Assembly (NCBI GenBank): GCA_016185245.1
Contig: JACPNZ010000005.1
Span: 156,842 to 220,841 of the forward strand
From: Hyphomicrobiales bacterium
GTDB taxonomy: Bacteria; Pseudomonadota; Alphaproteobacteria; Rhizobiales; Aestuariivirgaceae
Direction of reading: 5' to 3'
Length of the DNA stretch: 64,000 nt
A model generated the notes under the pieces. It worked only from the letters and a program-made list of their open reading frames with translations, ran no database searches and was not told the origin of the DNA. Below are positions 11,343 to 20,520 of this stretch, in pieces (the stretch's first letter is position 1; the number at the start of each line of letters is the position of its first letter). A program made the translations under genes and the position numbers.

Positions 11343-12792
11343 GATCGTCGGCTCCCGCCACCGCCGCCCTGACCGCCTCATGGTCGCTGAACGGAATGAT
11401 CGTCTTGCCGATCTTCTGGCCTTCCTCGTGGCCCTTGCCGGCGATGAGGAGAATGTCGCCCGCCTTCAGTTCCGCCACGGCGGTGCGGATCGCCTCGGCG
11501 CGATTGCCGATCTCGCGGGCGCCCGGACAGGCGACCATGATCTCGGCCCGGATCTTGGCGGCCTCCTCGGTACGCGGATTGTCGTCGGTGACGATCGCCC
11601 GGTCGGCGAGCCTGGCGGCGATTGCCCCCATCAGCGGCCGCTTGCCGCGGTCGCGGTCGCCGCCGCAGCCGAACACCACGGCGAGCCTTCCCTTGACATA
11701 GGGCCGTAAGGCCACGATGGCGTTCTCCAGCGCATCGGGGGTGTGGGCGTAGTCGACGAACACCGGCGCCCCCGCCGGGCCGCGGGCCACCAGGTCGAGC
11801 CGGCCCTTGGCACCTTTGAGCGATTCCAGCGCCCGGAAGACGAGTTCCTCTTCCGCTCCGGTGGCAATCGCAAGCCCCGCCGCCACCAGTGCGTTGGCGG
11901 TCTGGAAATCGCCGACCAGCGGCAGCAACACATCATGGCGGCTGGACGGTCCCTTGACCGCCAGCCGCTGACCGAAACTGTCGCGCTCGGCGGTGAGGAG
12001 TGTCAGATCCTTTCCCGCCCGGCCGACGGTCAGGCAGCGCAAGCCGCGGGCCGCGGCGCGGCGAGCGACCTCCGCCCCATAGGGCCCGTCGGTATTGATC
12101 ACCGCTGCGGCACCCGGTGGCAGAAGCTCCTCGAACAGCCGCATCTTGGCGTCGAAATAGGCTTCGAGGCTTGGGTGATAATCGAGATGGTCGCGGCTGA
12201 GATTGGTAAAGCCCCCGGCTGCCAGCCGCAAGCCATCGAGCCGATATTGGGCGAGCCCATGGCTCGAGGCCTCGATCGCCAGATGATCGACATGGTCTTC
12301 GGCGAGCTTCGCCGCGATCTCGTGCAATTCGGCTGGGTCCGGCGTGGTGTGGGCAAGCTCCATGGTGCCGGCCGGGCTGACGACACCGATGGTGCCGAGA
12401 CTTGCCGCCCGGAAACCGAGGAAGCTCCAGATCTCGCGCACAAAACTGGCAACCGAGGTCTTGCCGTTGGTGCCGGTGACGGCGACGACGAGATCGGGCT
12501 GCGCCCCGTAAAAGCGCGCCGCCAGCCTGGCATAGAGGCGGCGCGGATTGTTGCTGGCAATGACCGGAACGCTTGCCGCCGTGCCCGGCCGGGCAATGAC
12601 CGCGATCGCCCCCGCCTGCACCGCCTGGGGAATGAAGGCGGCTCCGTCGGCCACCGAGCCTGGTAATGCGGCGAAGACATAGCCCTGCTTCACCGCCCGG
12701 CTGTCGGAGGAAAGCCCGGTAACCGCCAACCCGCCGGCGCCGGAAGGCGCTGTCGCGTCCGGTCCCAGTAGGGTTGCAAGGGTTGCGGTCAC
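11335..12792 (-). CDS. murE: UDP-MurNAc-tripeptide synthetase MurE (meso-diaminopimelate type)
   Basis: Adds the third stem-peptide residue. In 485 residues it has the P-loop VTGTNGKTSVASFV near residue 110, the HTTPDPAELHEI stretch near residue 150, the EASSHGLAQYRLDGL motif, and the substrate-selecting motif VTDDNPRTEEA near residue 405. DNPR at this position is the established signature for meso-diaminopimelic acid in place of L-lysine, as expected for a Gram-negative bacterium. It lies 6 nt after ftsI and overlaps murF by 8 nt. Confidence 0.96.
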   Translation of the reverse strand: MTATLATLLGPDATAPSGAGGLAVTGLSSDSRAVKQGYVFAALPGSVADGAAFIPQAVQAGAIAVIARPGTAASVPVIASNNPRRLYARLAARFYGAQPDLVVAVTGTNGKTSVASFVREIWSFLGFRAASLGTIGVVSPAGTMELAHTTPDPAELHEIAAKLAEDHVDHLAIEASSHGLAQYRLDGLRLAAGGFTNLSRDHLDYHPSLEAYFDAKMRLFEELLPPGAAAVINTDGPYGAEVARRAAARGLRCLTVGRAGKDLTLLTAERDSFGQRLAVKGPSSRHDVLLPLVGDFQTANALVAAGLAIATGAEEELVFRALESLKGAKGRLDLVARGPAGAPVFVDYAHTPDALENAIVALRPYVKGRLAVVFGCGGDRDRGKRPLMGAIAARLADRAIVTDDNPRTEEAAKIRAEIMVACPGAREIGNRAEAIRTAVAELKAGDILLIAGKGHEEGQKIGKTIIPFSDHEAVRAAVAGADDHG

Positions 12793-12798
12793 TGCCGG

Positions 12799-14523
12799 TC
12801 AACCTTCCTTCTTCCGCGCCTTGGCGTCCTTGGCGAGCTTGTCGAGATCGTCCTGGGTAAGGACCGGCCGCACTCCCAGCATGGGTGCGATCCGCTCGAT
12901 GATCTTCGCCGCCGTCGGCACGGCGTTCCAGCCGGCGGTGGTGAAACCCATGGTCTCGGGCGTCGCCTGCGGCTCGTCGATCATCACCAGCAGCAGGTAT
13001 TGCGGATCGTCCATCGGGAAGGCGCCGATGAACGAGGACAGATTCTTGGTTTTGGAGTAGCTGCCATCGATCACCTTCTCGGCCGTGCCGGTCTTGCCGC
13101 CGACCCGGTAGCCGACGACGTCGGCCTTGGTCGCCGTACCCTGCTGGACGTTGAGCCGGAACAGGTAGCGCAGCTTATCGCTGGTCTCGGGCTTCACGAT
13201 CGTCTTGGCAAAGGTTTCGGCCTCCTGCCGGCTGCGCTTCAAAAAGGTCGGAGGGACGAGCCGACCGCCGTTCAGCAGTCCCGCCACGATTGCCGCTCCC
13301 TGCAGGGGCTGTACGGCAAAACCATGGCCGAAGGCGGCGGTTGCCTCGGTCAGTCTGCTCCAGCGCCGCGGCAGAAGCGGTCTGGCGCTTTCCGGCAACT
13401 CGGTGGTGAGCCGGTCAAACAACCCGACACGGCGCAGGAATTCGAGATGCCGCTCGAGGCCCGTCGCCAGCGCCATGCGCGCCGTTCCGATGTTGGACGA
13501 GTAGGTGAACACTTCCGGCAAGGTGAGCATGCGGCGCTGCGCATGGTAGTCGGTAATGCGCGCGCTGCCGATCACCAGCGGCAGTCTCGCGTCCCACAGG
13601 CTGTTGAAATCGCTCACCCCATAGTCGAGGACCATGGCGAAGGTGACCGCCTTGATCACCGAACCCAGCTCGTAGACGCCGCTCATCAACCGGTTGGTTT
13701 GGTCGGAGCTGAAATTCTTGTCTTCCTGGTTGGGATTGAAATCCGGCAGCGAGGTGAGCGCCACCACCTCGCCGGTTCTGATGTCGAGCACAACACCACC
13801 GCCGGCGATCGCCTTGAACTGTTCCATCGCCCGGGCGATCTCGTCGTGCAGCGCCCCCTGTACCCGGATATCGATCGACATCTGCGCCGGGGCCGCGGTG
13901 TCGGCACCGGACTCGCTCAGAGACGCCGTATAGAGGGCGCCCTGGTCGTCGAGGAATTTTTCCAGTCCGGCGATGCCCCTGGTGTCGAGATCGACATAGC
14001 CGACCGTGTGGGCGGTGAGCCGGCCCTGCGGATAGACCCGGCGGCGCTCGTTGACAAAGCCTACGCCGGGAATGCCAAGATTGTAGACCGCGTCGCGTTC
14101 CTCGGGGCTTACCTGGCGTTTCAGCCAGACAAAGGCCCGGCCCGGCTGCGACAGCCGGCTGCGCAAGAGCTTGGCATTGAGGTCGGGAACCGTGGCGGTC
14201 AAGAGTTCCACCGCCTCGTCGATGTCGATGATCTTGCGTGGATCGGCGTAGAGCGAGGCAACTGCGAGATCGGTTGCCAGCAGCACGCCGTTGCGGTCGA
14301 CGATGTCGGGGCGCGGCGGGCGGTCGTTGCGGGCGATAGGGGTGGCGGCCTGATCGGACCGCGGCTTGATCAGGGTGAGATTGCCGAGCTGGATGGCGAT
14401 CGCCAGGAAAGCCGCGCAGAAGCCCACCGCGATCAGGCGGATGCGGTTCTGCCCGGCGAGTTGCGGCGGGGCGGCCGGCTCCCGGTCTTCGGGCAAAATG
14501 CTGTCGGCGGGAATATCGCTCAT
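12799..14523 (-). CDS. ftsI: Septal transpeptidase FtsI (PBP3)
   Basis: Class B penicillin-binding protein that cross-links septal peptidoglycan in complex with FtsW. The 574 residues begin at ATG 14523 (MSDIPADSILPED). They have a proline-rich cytoplasmic tail, one membrane segment (RLIAVGFCAAFLAIAIQL), a pedestal domain, and a transpeptidase domain with all three active-site motifs: SxxK in ELGSVIKAVT, SxN in YSSNIGTARM and KTG in GGKTGTAEKV. The SxxK motif lacks the common PGSTFKP context, but the serine and lysine are present. A 65-codon upstream extension overlapping ftsL is rejected. Confidence 0.96.
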   Translation of the reverse strand: MSDIPADSILPEDREPAAPPQLAGQNRIRLIAVGFCAAFLAIAIQLGNLTLIKPRSDQAATPIARNDRPPRPDIVDRNGVLLATDLAVASLYADPRKIIDIDEAVELLTATVPDLNAKLLRSRLSQPGRAFVWLKRQVSPEERDAVYNLGIPGVGFVNERRRVYPQGRLTAHTVGYVDLDTRGIAGLEKFLDDQGALYTASLSESGADTAAPAQMSIDIRVQGALHDEIARAMEQFKAIAGGGVVLDIRTGEVVALTSLPDFNPNQEDKNFSSDQTNRLMSGVYELGSVIKAVTFAMVLDYGVSDFNSLWDARLPLVIGSARITDYHAQRRMLTLPEVFTYSSNIGTARMALATGLERHLEFLRRVGLFDRLTTELPESARPLLPRRWSRLTEATAAFGHGFAVQPLQGAAIVAGLLNGGRLVPPTFLKRSRQEAETFAKTIVKPETSDKLRYLFRLNVQQGTATKADVVGYRVGGKTGTAEKVIDGSYSKTKNLSSFIGAFPMDDPQYLLLVMIDEPQATPETMGFTTAGWNAVPTAAKIIERIAPMLGVRPVLTQDDLDKLAKDAKARKKEG

Positions 14524-14528
14524 GGGTG

Positions 14529-14879
14529 CTACTGCATCTTCTTCAGAATGTCGCCGATCGTGTCCTGGTCCTTGGCCTCCAGCTTGATGATCGGCTCGGG
14601 CGGAACTTTCTGGCCCAGTTCGCCGAGGCCGACGATCTGCAGCGCTTTCACGGTCTCGAGTTTCAGATACTGTTCGGCGAGCCGGCGCAGGCGGTCGGGC
14701 CTGGTCAGGCTGCTCCATTCGGCATTGAGCAGTTTGATCGCTTCCTGCGAGTCGGTGATCTGGCCCTGCAGCGCGGCGATGTCGCGTTCGAGCCCGCGGG
14801 TTGCATGTTCGAGTTGATAGAGCACGAAACCGGCGGCCAGCACGGCGATGACGAGAATGGCGTTGAGGAACTTGTGCAT
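14529..14879 (-). CDS. ftsL: Cell division protein FtsL
   Basis: Small bitopic divisome protein that acts with FtsQ and FtsB to activate FtsWI. The 116 residues have a membrane segment at residues 3-20 (FLNAILVIAVLAAGFVLY), a helical coiled-coil-like region (LERDIAALQGQITDSQEAI) and the conserved ERPDRLRRLAEQYLKLE-like block here written as TRPDRLRRLAEQYL. The ATG at 14879 shares its A with the TGA of rsmH (TGATG). A TTG one codon upstream is a less likely start. Assignment rests on topology, the PxRLxxLAE block and its place between rsmH and ftsI. Confidence 0.9.
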   Translation of the reverse strand: MHKFLNAILVIAVLAAGFVLYQLEHATRGLERDIAALQGQITDSQEAIKLLNAEWSSLTRPDRLRRLAEQYLKLETVKALQIVGLGELGQKVPPEPIIKLEAKDQDTIGDILKKMQ

Positions 14880-15886
14880 CAAGGCCTCATGACAGAAGTT
14901 TGCGGCAGGGCCGTGCCGACGAAGGGAAAGGGCGGCGCCAGGGTGCGGCGGGCGGCCCGGAGCTTGGCCGAGCGAGCCCGCGGATTGGCTTTGGCCTCGG
15001 CTTCGCTGGCCGCCACATGGCCCTTGTGGATCGGCTCGAAGCTGGGCGTCGGACCTTCCGCCAGCGTCGGCGCATGGCGCGAGGCGGCCGGCAACCGGCC
15101 CGAGCGCTCGATGAGGAAGTGCTTGACCAGCCTGTCCTCGAGCGAGTGGAAGGAGACAACCACCAGCCGCCCGCCGCCCTTGAGCAGGCGTTCGGCCGCC
15201 ACCAGTGCCGCCGCGAGCTCGTCGAGCTCGCCGTTCACATGGATGCGCAAAGCCTGGAAGGTGCGGGTTGCCGGATGAATGCGGTCGGGCCGCGGCCTCC
15301 CCGTTGCCCGCTCGATGGCGCGCACCAGCCCCAGCGTGGTGGTGATCGGCGCTTCGGTCCGGGCCTTGACGATCGCCCTGGCGATGGCACGGGCCTTCGG
15401 TTCCTCGCCGTAGCGGTGGATGATTGCCGAGAGCTCGGCCTCGGCCAGCCGATTGACGGCATCGGCGGCACTAGGGCCCTGCCCCTCCATGCGCATGTCG
15501 AGCGGCCCGTCGCGCAGGAAGGAGAACCCGCGGGCCCCATCGTCGATCTGCATCGAGGAAACCCCGATATCGAGAACCACGCCGTCAACCGCCGCGATGC
15601 CGGCTTCAGCGAGCAGGGCCTGCATGTCGCCGAAACGGCCTTCGATCAGGGTGAGGCGGCCATCATACAACTCCTGCAACCGCCGCCCGATGGCGATCGC
15701 CTGCGGATCGCGATCGATCGCCACCACCCGGCAAGGGGCAGCCTCGAGAATGGCGCGTGAATAGCCGCCGGCGCCGAAGGTCCCGTCGACATAGGTTTCG
15801 CCCGCCTGCGGGGCGAGTACCTGCACGACCTCATGCAGCATGACCGGCACATGCGGCGAAGGGGCTGGGATGGTTTCGGAAGTCAT
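14879..15886 (-). CDS. rsmH: 16S rRNA m4C1402 methyltransferase RsmH (MraW)
   Basis: S-adenosylmethionine-dependent methyltransferase that modifies C1402 of 16S rRNA and conventionally opens the dcw cluster. The 335 residues contain the N-terminal [10 protein letters not shown] motif, the SAM-binding glycine loop [16 protein letters not shown] near residue 35, the [18 protein letters not shown] motif near residue 105, and the C-terminal [15 protein letters not shown] near residue 245. Its start at 15886 is 135 nt from the rnpB 3' end and no mraZ lies between, so the dcw promoter is probably in that gap. Confidence 0.96.
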   Translation of the reverse strand: MTSETIPAPSPHVPVMLHEVVQVLAPQAGETYVDGTFGAGGYSRAILEAAPCRVVAIDRDPQAIAIGRRLQELYDGRLTLIEGRFGDMQALLAEAGIAAVDGVVLDIGVSSMQIDDGARGFSFLRDGPLDMRMEGQGPSAADAVNRLAEAELSAIIHRYGEEPKARAIARAIVKARTEAPITTTLGLVRAIERATGRPRPDRIHPATRTFQALRIHVNGELDELAAALVAAERLLKGGGRLVVVSFHSLEDRLVKHFLIERSGRLPAASRHAPTLAEGPTPSFEPIHKGHVAASEAEAKANPRARSAKLRAARRTLAPPFPFVGTALPQTSVMRP

Positions 15887-16020
15887 GGTCGGCTGGCGGC
15901 GCTCGGCGCGGAAATCGCGGTGAACGAGGGGTTAAGATTGCTTCCGACAATGCCCCTGCGAGCCTTAACAAATGGTTTCAAATCTGATTCATCGGCGGAC
16001 GGAACGATCGCCGGGGAAAG

Positions 16021-16414
16021 GCGCCAGCCGGCCTGTAAGCCGGGTTCTGTACGCGCTTGCGCGCGCGATGACCATTCATCTGGAGCCTCCGTCGCCGGAG
16101 GCTTCGCGCGACCTACCCGGGCAGCGGGCCGGAAATGGCCCTGGACCCGAAGGTCCGTACTGCCCCTATTCGGTCTTGCTCCCGGTGGGGTTTGCCGTGC
16201 CGCCGCCGTTGCCGGAAGCGCGGTGCGCTCTTGCCGCACCCTTTCACCCTTGCTGCCGGCCCTTGTGGGACCGGAGCGGTTTGCTTTCTGTGGCACTGTC
16301 CCTGGGGTCGCCCCCGCCGGGCGTTACCCGGCACCGCATTTCCGTGGAGCCCGGACTTTCCTCCCCCGCTCCCTTTCGGGACTTGCGGCGGCGGTCATCC
16401 GGCCGACTGGCAGA
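16021..16414 (-). ncRNA. rnpB: RNase P RNA (rnpB), bacterial class A
   Basis: Catalytic RNA of ribonuclease P, which matures tRNA 5' ends. Read on the minus strand it contains the near-universal 5' core GAGGAAAGTCCGGGCTCCA at about 16366-16348, the ACAGTGCCACAGAAA-type stretch at about 16297-16283, the GGTGAAAGGGTGCGGCAAGA region, and the 3' end ACAGAACCCGGCTTACAGG at about 16052-16034. The 5' GCCAGTCGGCCGGA pairs with a 3' GGCCGGCTGGC. Total length near 394 nt is normal. Ends are estimated by pairing of the terminal helix and may be off by a few bases. Confidence 0.96.
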
Positions 16415-16442
16415 ACTGAGGTAGGCGCGAGAAGGCGGTTCG

Positions 16443-18110
16443 TCAACTGGCCTCGAATACCACCCGTCCGTCGCAGATGGTGAAGGAGGGACGGATCGAG
16501 CCGAAATCCTCTGGCGGTGTTGCCGCAAGATCGCCCGACAGCACCACGAGATCGGCGAGGAATCCCTGGCGAAGCTGGCCCTTGCGGTGCTCCATGAACT
16601 CGGCGAAGGCAGCATCGCGAGTATAAGCCGCCAGCGCCTGCTCAAGCGTCTGGCGCTGATCCGCCAGGTCCGGCGCCCAGGGCTTGCGGGTCATCGCCGA
16701 CTTGATCGAGCGCATTGGATTGATGTCGGAGACCGGCCAGTCGCTGGCAAAGACCAGCCTTGTCCCGGCGGCGCGCAGCTCGTTCCAGGCGAAGGCCTGT
16801 GGCCAGCGCTCGCGGCCGATCATCGAGAGATAGGGTTCGAGCGGAAAGGATTGGCATCCTGGCGCATGGGGCGGCTGCATCGAGGCGATGACGCCCATCT
16901 CGCGGAAGCGTGGAATATCGCCGGGCTGGATCAGCTCCACATGCTCGACGCGGTGCCGGCTGTCGCGGGCGCCGTTGGCGGCCCGCGCCGCGGCATAGCC
17001 GTCGAGCACCAGCCGCACCGCCCCGTCGCCGATCGCATGGACGGCGATCTGCAAGCCGCAGGCATCGGCTTCGATGGCAATGGCGGCAAAACGCTCGGCC
17101 GTGAACAGGGGCTCGCCCCGCCAGCCGGGCCGGCTGGCATAGTCCTCCATCAGAACCGCCGTCGAACTTTCGACCACCCCGTCGACGAACAGCTTGACGA
17201 AGCCAGAGGCAAGCTTTTCGGACCGGTAGCGGGCCGCCATGGCGCTTGCGGTTTCGAGATCGGGCAGGCCCATGGTGGTGACGAAATGGAAGGGCACCCT
17301 CGCCCGCGCCGTGAGTTCGCCCCGGTGCTCAAGTTCCTCGAGCAGTTCGAGGGTGTAGAAATTGCCGTCCATGTTGTGGATCGAGGTGATGCCGTGGCGG
17401 GCGCAGTGGGCGAGGCCCCGGCCGATCACCTTCAGATCATGGGCGAACTCCGTGGGCGTCGGCGGCGGTTCCGGCTCGCCGCCGGTCATCAGGCCAAGCC
17501 GGGCGCGGCTGCCATACGGCGACAGACCCCTCACCGGCCCGAAGGCCTCAAACTCGCGCAACTCGCCGGTGGCCAACCCGTCACTGCCCATGACGATCTC
17601 ACTACCCGGCCCGAGCTCCCGGCCCTTGAGGATGCCGGCCTGCTCCAGCGCCAGGCTATTGGCCCAGGCCGTGTGATGGTCATAGGCGAACATCATGAAC
17701 GGCCGGTCGGCGACGATGCGGTCAAGATGCTGGCGGGTCACCGGCTGGCGCTCGCCGAGAATGATGTAGTTGGCCTGTTCGGCGACCATCAGGCCGTCAC
17801 CCGGATGGGCGGCGGCATGGGCTGCCACGGCATCGCGCAAGGCCGGAAATCCGCTGACGTCTTCGAGATTCAGATGATCGAGTTCGGCCGCGCCGGTGAA
17901 CAGATGCATGTGGCTCTCGATGAAGCCCGGCAGCACCGTGCCGCCGGCGGCATCGATGTCGCGCGTCTTGCTGCCAATGAGCGCCCGCACCTCGGCATCC
18001 CGCCCCACCGCCAGAATGGTGTTGCCGGCGATGGCGATGGCCTCGGCCACCGGTTGCGCCTCGTCCATGGTGAGCACATGGCCGTTGCGAATGATGAGAT
18101 CGGCGTTCAT
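16443..18110 (-). CDS. Amidohydrolase family protein (YtcJ-like)
   Basis: Predicted metal-dependent hydrolase of the Amidohydro_3/YtcJ family, 555 residues, cytoplasmic. It opens with the small beta-sandwich domain typical of amidohydrolases (MNADLIIRNGHVLTMDEAQ), then the metal-binding HxH in GFIESHMHLFTGAAE near residue 66, further histidines in HCARHGITSIHNMDGNF and IAVHAIGDGAVRLVLDG, and the catalytic aspartate in FASDWPVSDINPM near residue 475. The C-terminus returns to the sandwich domain (DLVVLSGDL). Substrate cannot be told from sequence. It stands alone, ending 28 nt past the 5' end of rnpB. Confidence 0.85.
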   Translation of the reverse strand: MNADLIIRNGHVLTMDEAQPVAEAIAIAGNTILAVGRDAEVRALIGSKTRDIDAAGGTVLPGFIESHMHLFTGAAELDHLNLEDVSGFPALRDAVAAHAAAHPGDGLMVAEQANYIILGERQPVTRQHLDRIVADRPFMMFAYDHHTAWANSLALEQAGILKGRELGPGSEIVMGSDGLATGELREFEAFGPVRGLSPYGSRARLGLMTGGEPEPPPTPTEFAHDLKVIGRGLAHCARHGITSIHNMDGNFYTLELLEELEHRGELTARARVPFHFVTTMGLPDLETASAMAARYRSEKLASGFVKLFVDGVVESSTAVLMEDYASRPGWRGEPLFTAERFAAIAIEADACGLQIAVHAIGDGAVRLVLDGYAAARAANGARDSRHRVEHVELIQPGDIPRFREMGVIASMQPPHAPGCQSFPLEPYLSMIGRERWPQAFAWNELRAAGTRLVFASDWPVSDINPMRSIKSAMTRKPWAPDLADQRQTLEQALAAYTRDAAFAEFMEHRKGQLRQGFLADLVVLSGDLAATPPEDFGSIRPSFTICDGRVVFEAS

Positions 18111-18228
18111 TCCTCCTCCCGTTCCGGCCGCAACCCCGTCGCGATTGACCTTGCGGGCAGCGCCAACTTGGCACTTCCCCGATCCCCGCAGAGCCTATAC
18201 ATACGCAATTCTCCTCACGGGCACTCCG

Positions 18229-18690
18229 ATGTTCAAGACGCTTCTTCTCTCCCTTTCCCTGATCGCTGCTTCCAGCGCAAGTGCCGCCGCCCAGGAGCGT
18301 CAATGGTCCCTCGATATCGGCGACAGCGAGGCCTTCCTGGTGTTCGGCGTGCCCGAATCGGACGATGTCGGCATCAGCTTCTGGTGTGCCCTCCACTCCG
18401 GCGAGGTCAGTATTTTCGTGCCCGGGGCCGGCCCGAAGTTGAAACCCGGCCGCCGGGCCTCCTTCAGCATCAGCGCCGGCAGCCGGACGGTCAGGCTCAA
18501 GGGCAAGACGACGGCCAACGAGGCGGCCGGCACCACCAGCATCGAAGCCAAACTGGCGGACACCAATCCGCTCTTCGCCGCACTCCGCCAGGCCGACCGC
18601 TTCAAGGTCAGGATCGCCGGCACCGAGACCGTCTATCCGCTGCTCGAAGCCGATCTGCCGGGGCTGCTCGAGGCCTGCAAGAAGCCCTGA
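18229..18690 (+). CDS. Small secreted protein of unknown function
   Basis: 153 residues with a clear Sec signal peptide (MFKTLLLSLSLIAASSASAAAQ, cleavage likely after ASA or AAA near residue 19-20). The mature part of about 130 residues looks all-beta and has two cysteines (SFWCALHSG and LLEACKK) that could form a disulfide in the periplasm. No enzyme motif is recognised. The stop TGA at 18688-18690 directly abuts the stop of the convergent AmpD-like gene (TGATCA), so there is no room for a separate terminator between them. Confidence 0.7.
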   Translation: MFKTLLLSLSLIAASSASAAAQERQWSLDIGDSEAFLVFGVPESDDVGISFWCALHSGEVSIFVPGAGPKLKPGRRASFSISAGSRTVRLKGKTTANEAAGTTSIEAKLADTNPLFAALRQADRFKVRIAGTETVYPLLEADLPGLLEACKKP

Positions 18691-19428
18691 TCACTCGCCG
18701 AGCAGGTGCTTCAGCGTCAGGCTGGTCGAGGGATCGGCCATGCCATCGACCAGCGCCGGCCGGAAATGGCGCTGAAAGGCGGCGACCACGCTTGCCGTTG
18801 CCGCATCGTAGGTGCCGGTGACGGCAAGCCGGTAGCCATAGCGGGCGAGCCGGCGCTGCAGCGCGCCAACCTCCTCGCCCCTATCATTCGGCCGCAAGAC
18901 CTTGCCGGCGATGATCGCTTCCGGCTCGACCCAATGGCCGATGCCGTGACGGTGGAGGAACCGCCAATCGAATTTCTCGCCGGGGTCGATCTTGCGCGAA
19001 GGCGCCACGTCCGAGTGCGCCAGGATGCGGTGCGGTGCGATGGCCTGACGGGCCACGATATCCCGGCACAGGGCGGCGACGCTTTCCATCTGTGCGGCCG
19101 GAAAGTCGCGATAGCCCAGCGTGTGGCCGGGATTGTGGATCTCGATGCCGATCGAGCGCGAATTGATATCGCTCTCGCCCTCCCAGGAGGAAACTCCCGC
19201 ATGCCAGGCGCGCATCTCCTCGCCCACCATCTGGGTGATGCGGCCATCCTCGCCGACGAGATAGTGGCAGGAAACGCCGGAAGCGGGATCGCACAGCCAG
19301 GCCTGGGCCGCTTCGGCACTTTCCATGCCGGTATAATGCAGCACGATCATGTCGGGTATAATGCCGTCGCGCCGCGGCTCGGTATTGGGCGAGGGCACGA
19401 AAGCGGCGGCAAGCGTCGAGCCGATCAT
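18691..19428 (-). CDS. AmpD-like N-acetylmuramoyl-L-alanine amidase
   Basis: Zinc amidase that cleaves the MurNAc-L-Ala bond in cell-wall recycling. The amidase_2 domain spans about residues 20-170. Zinc ligands expected for the family are seen as the histidine of VLHYTGMES, the histidine of LAHSDVAPSRKIDPG and the aspartate in that same block. A C-terminal peptidoglycan-binding domain (LQRRLARYGYRLAVTGTYD) spans about residues 180-240. No signal peptide is evident, so it is probably cytoplasmic like AmpD and acts on anhydro-muropeptides. The start overlaps the TerB/J-domain gene by 4 nt (ATGA), making a two-gene unit. The location near rnpB and dcw is common in Hyphomicrobiales. Confidence 0.9.
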   Translation of the reverse strand: MIGSTLAAAFVPSPNTEPRRDGIIPDMIVLHYTGMESAEAAQAWLCDPASGVSCHYLVGEDGRITQMVGEEMRAWHAGVSSWEGESDINSRSIGIEIHNPGHTLGYRDFPAAQMESVAALCRDIVARQAIAPHRILAHSDVAPSRKIDPGEKFDWRFLHRHGIGHWVEPEAIIAGKVLRPNDRGEEVGALQRRLARYGYRLAVTGTYDAATASVVAAFQRHFRPALVDGMADPSTSLTLKHLLGE

Positions 19429-20111
19429 GCCGCCCTCCGCCGCAGGATTTCGGCATAGGCCTCGTTGATGCGCTGCAGCCGCTCGGTGGCGAGCCTGATC
19501 ATTTCGGCGGGAACGCCGGCAGCGATGTGCCGGTCCGGATGATTTTCGCGCACCAGCTTGCGATAGCGCTGGCGGACGACATCGAACGTCGTGCCGGGTT
19601 CAAGCCCCAACACCATCCAGGGATCGCCCGTGCCGGCCACATGGCGCGAGCTGATGCGAGTGAATTCCGCTTCCGAAAAGCCGAAGATCGCCGCCACATC
19701 GGCAAGGAAGGCGAGTTCCGCCGCATGGATGGCATCGTCGGCCTTGGCAATGTGGAAGAGGCCGTCGAGGACATCCTCGAGCACCGGCGACTTGACCTTG
19801 AACAGGCGGGCTATGCGGCGGGCATAGGCGTCATAGCCCGCCACGTCCTGCTTGGCGAGGTTGAACACCCGGGCGACATTGGCAAGCTCGCCGTCGGGCA
19901 CCTGGAACACCTGCTTGAAGGCGGCGATCTCGGCCGCCGTGACGGCGCCGTCGGCCTTGGCCATCTTGGCGCCGAGCGCAATCATGCCGATGGTGAAGGC
20001 GACGGATTTTTCCGGCGCCGCAGGGCGTCGCGGCGACAGCGCCTTCAGCAGGCTGCCCACCCCATCGCCGATGGCGGAGAGAATCTCCGCGATGCGTGAC
20101 CAGATCGACAT
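19425..20111 (-). CDS. TerB/J-domain protein (DjlA-like)
   Basis: 228 residues with a TerB-like helical domain at about 35-140 (AFTIGMIALGAKMAKADGAVT, then HIAKADDAIHAAELAFLADV) and a C-terminal J domain at about 155-228 whose HPD tripeptide is intact (VRENHPDRHIAAG). The J domain indicates co-chaperone work with DnaK. Unlike enterobacterial DjlA there is no N-terminal membrane anchor: residues 1-30 are a short amphipathic stretch (SIWSRIAEILSAIGDG). It is coupled by a 4-nt overlap to the amidase. This pair next to rnpB is a conserved arrangement in related bacteria. Confidence 0.85.
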   Translation of the reverse strand: MSIWSRIAEILSAIGDGVGSLLKALSPRRPAAPEKSVAFTIGMIALGAKMAKADGAVTAAEIAAFKQVFQVPDGELANVARVFNLAKQDVAGYDAYARRIARLFKVKSPVLEDVLDGLFHIAKADDAIHAAELAFLADVAAIFGFSEAEFTRISSRHVAGTGDPWMVLGLEPGTTFDVVRQRYRKLVRENHPDRHIAAGVPAEMIRLATERLQRINEAYAEILRRRAA

Positions 20112-20123
20112 GGAGTACCGAGG

Positions 20124-20465
20124 CTAGCGGAGTTCCGAGCGATTGAAATAGAAGCCGAGGCGGAACACCGGAGTATCGACGTCGAGGTGCTGGGCCAGCC
20201 GCCGTTCCACATGCCAGGCCCGTCCGGCGGTCCACGCCGTCGCCCACAACACCGGAAAGGCGCCCAGGACCATCAGCCCGTACATCATGAAATCGGGAAG
20301 GCCGAACAGCTTCGATGCCGCCCAGACCGTGGCGACCATGGCCGCACCCAGCTTGCACAGCGCCAGCAGCGTCACCCCGAAGGCGGCGAGGAAACAGCCG
20401 AGCGGACTGAAGGCCTGGCTGCCGGGCTTGGGCGGGTTGTCCGGCTTGATGATGTCCTGTTCCAT
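20124..20465 (-). CDS. Small two-helix membrane protein, unknown function
   Basis: 113 residues from ATG 20465 (MEQDIIKPDNPPKPG). Two hydrophobic segments are seen at about residues 26-52 (LGCFLAAFGVTLLALCKLG and following) and 62-82 (FMMYGLMVLGAFPVLWATAW), with a polar proline-rich N-terminus and a basic C-terminus. No family is recognised. It ends 12 nt before the TerB/J-domain gene on the same strand and is probably co-transcribed with it. An alternative start at 20546 would add 27 low-complexity residues and is not preferred. Confidence 0.6.
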   Translation of the reverse strand: MEQDIIKPDNPPKPGSQAFSPLGCFLAAFGVTLLALCKLGAAMVATVWAASKLFGLPDFMMYGLMVLGAFPVLWATAWTAGRAWHVERRLAQHLDVDTPVFRLGFYFNRSELR

Positions 20466-20520
20466 GGGGCCGACATATGCCCCGCCGCCGCCGAAATTGC
20501 AACCGGGCCGATCGTCCGCA

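Noticed and set aside
15883..16296. A 137-codon minus-strand frame upstream of rsmH that might be taken for mraZ
   Set aside because: It lies mainly within rnpB and lacks any MraZ/SpoVT-AbrB-like motif.
16587..18821. A 744-codon plus-strand frame across the amidohydrolase gene
   Set aside because: Antisense shadow; the amidohydrolase on the minus strand has catalytic motifs, and the plus-strand translation does not.
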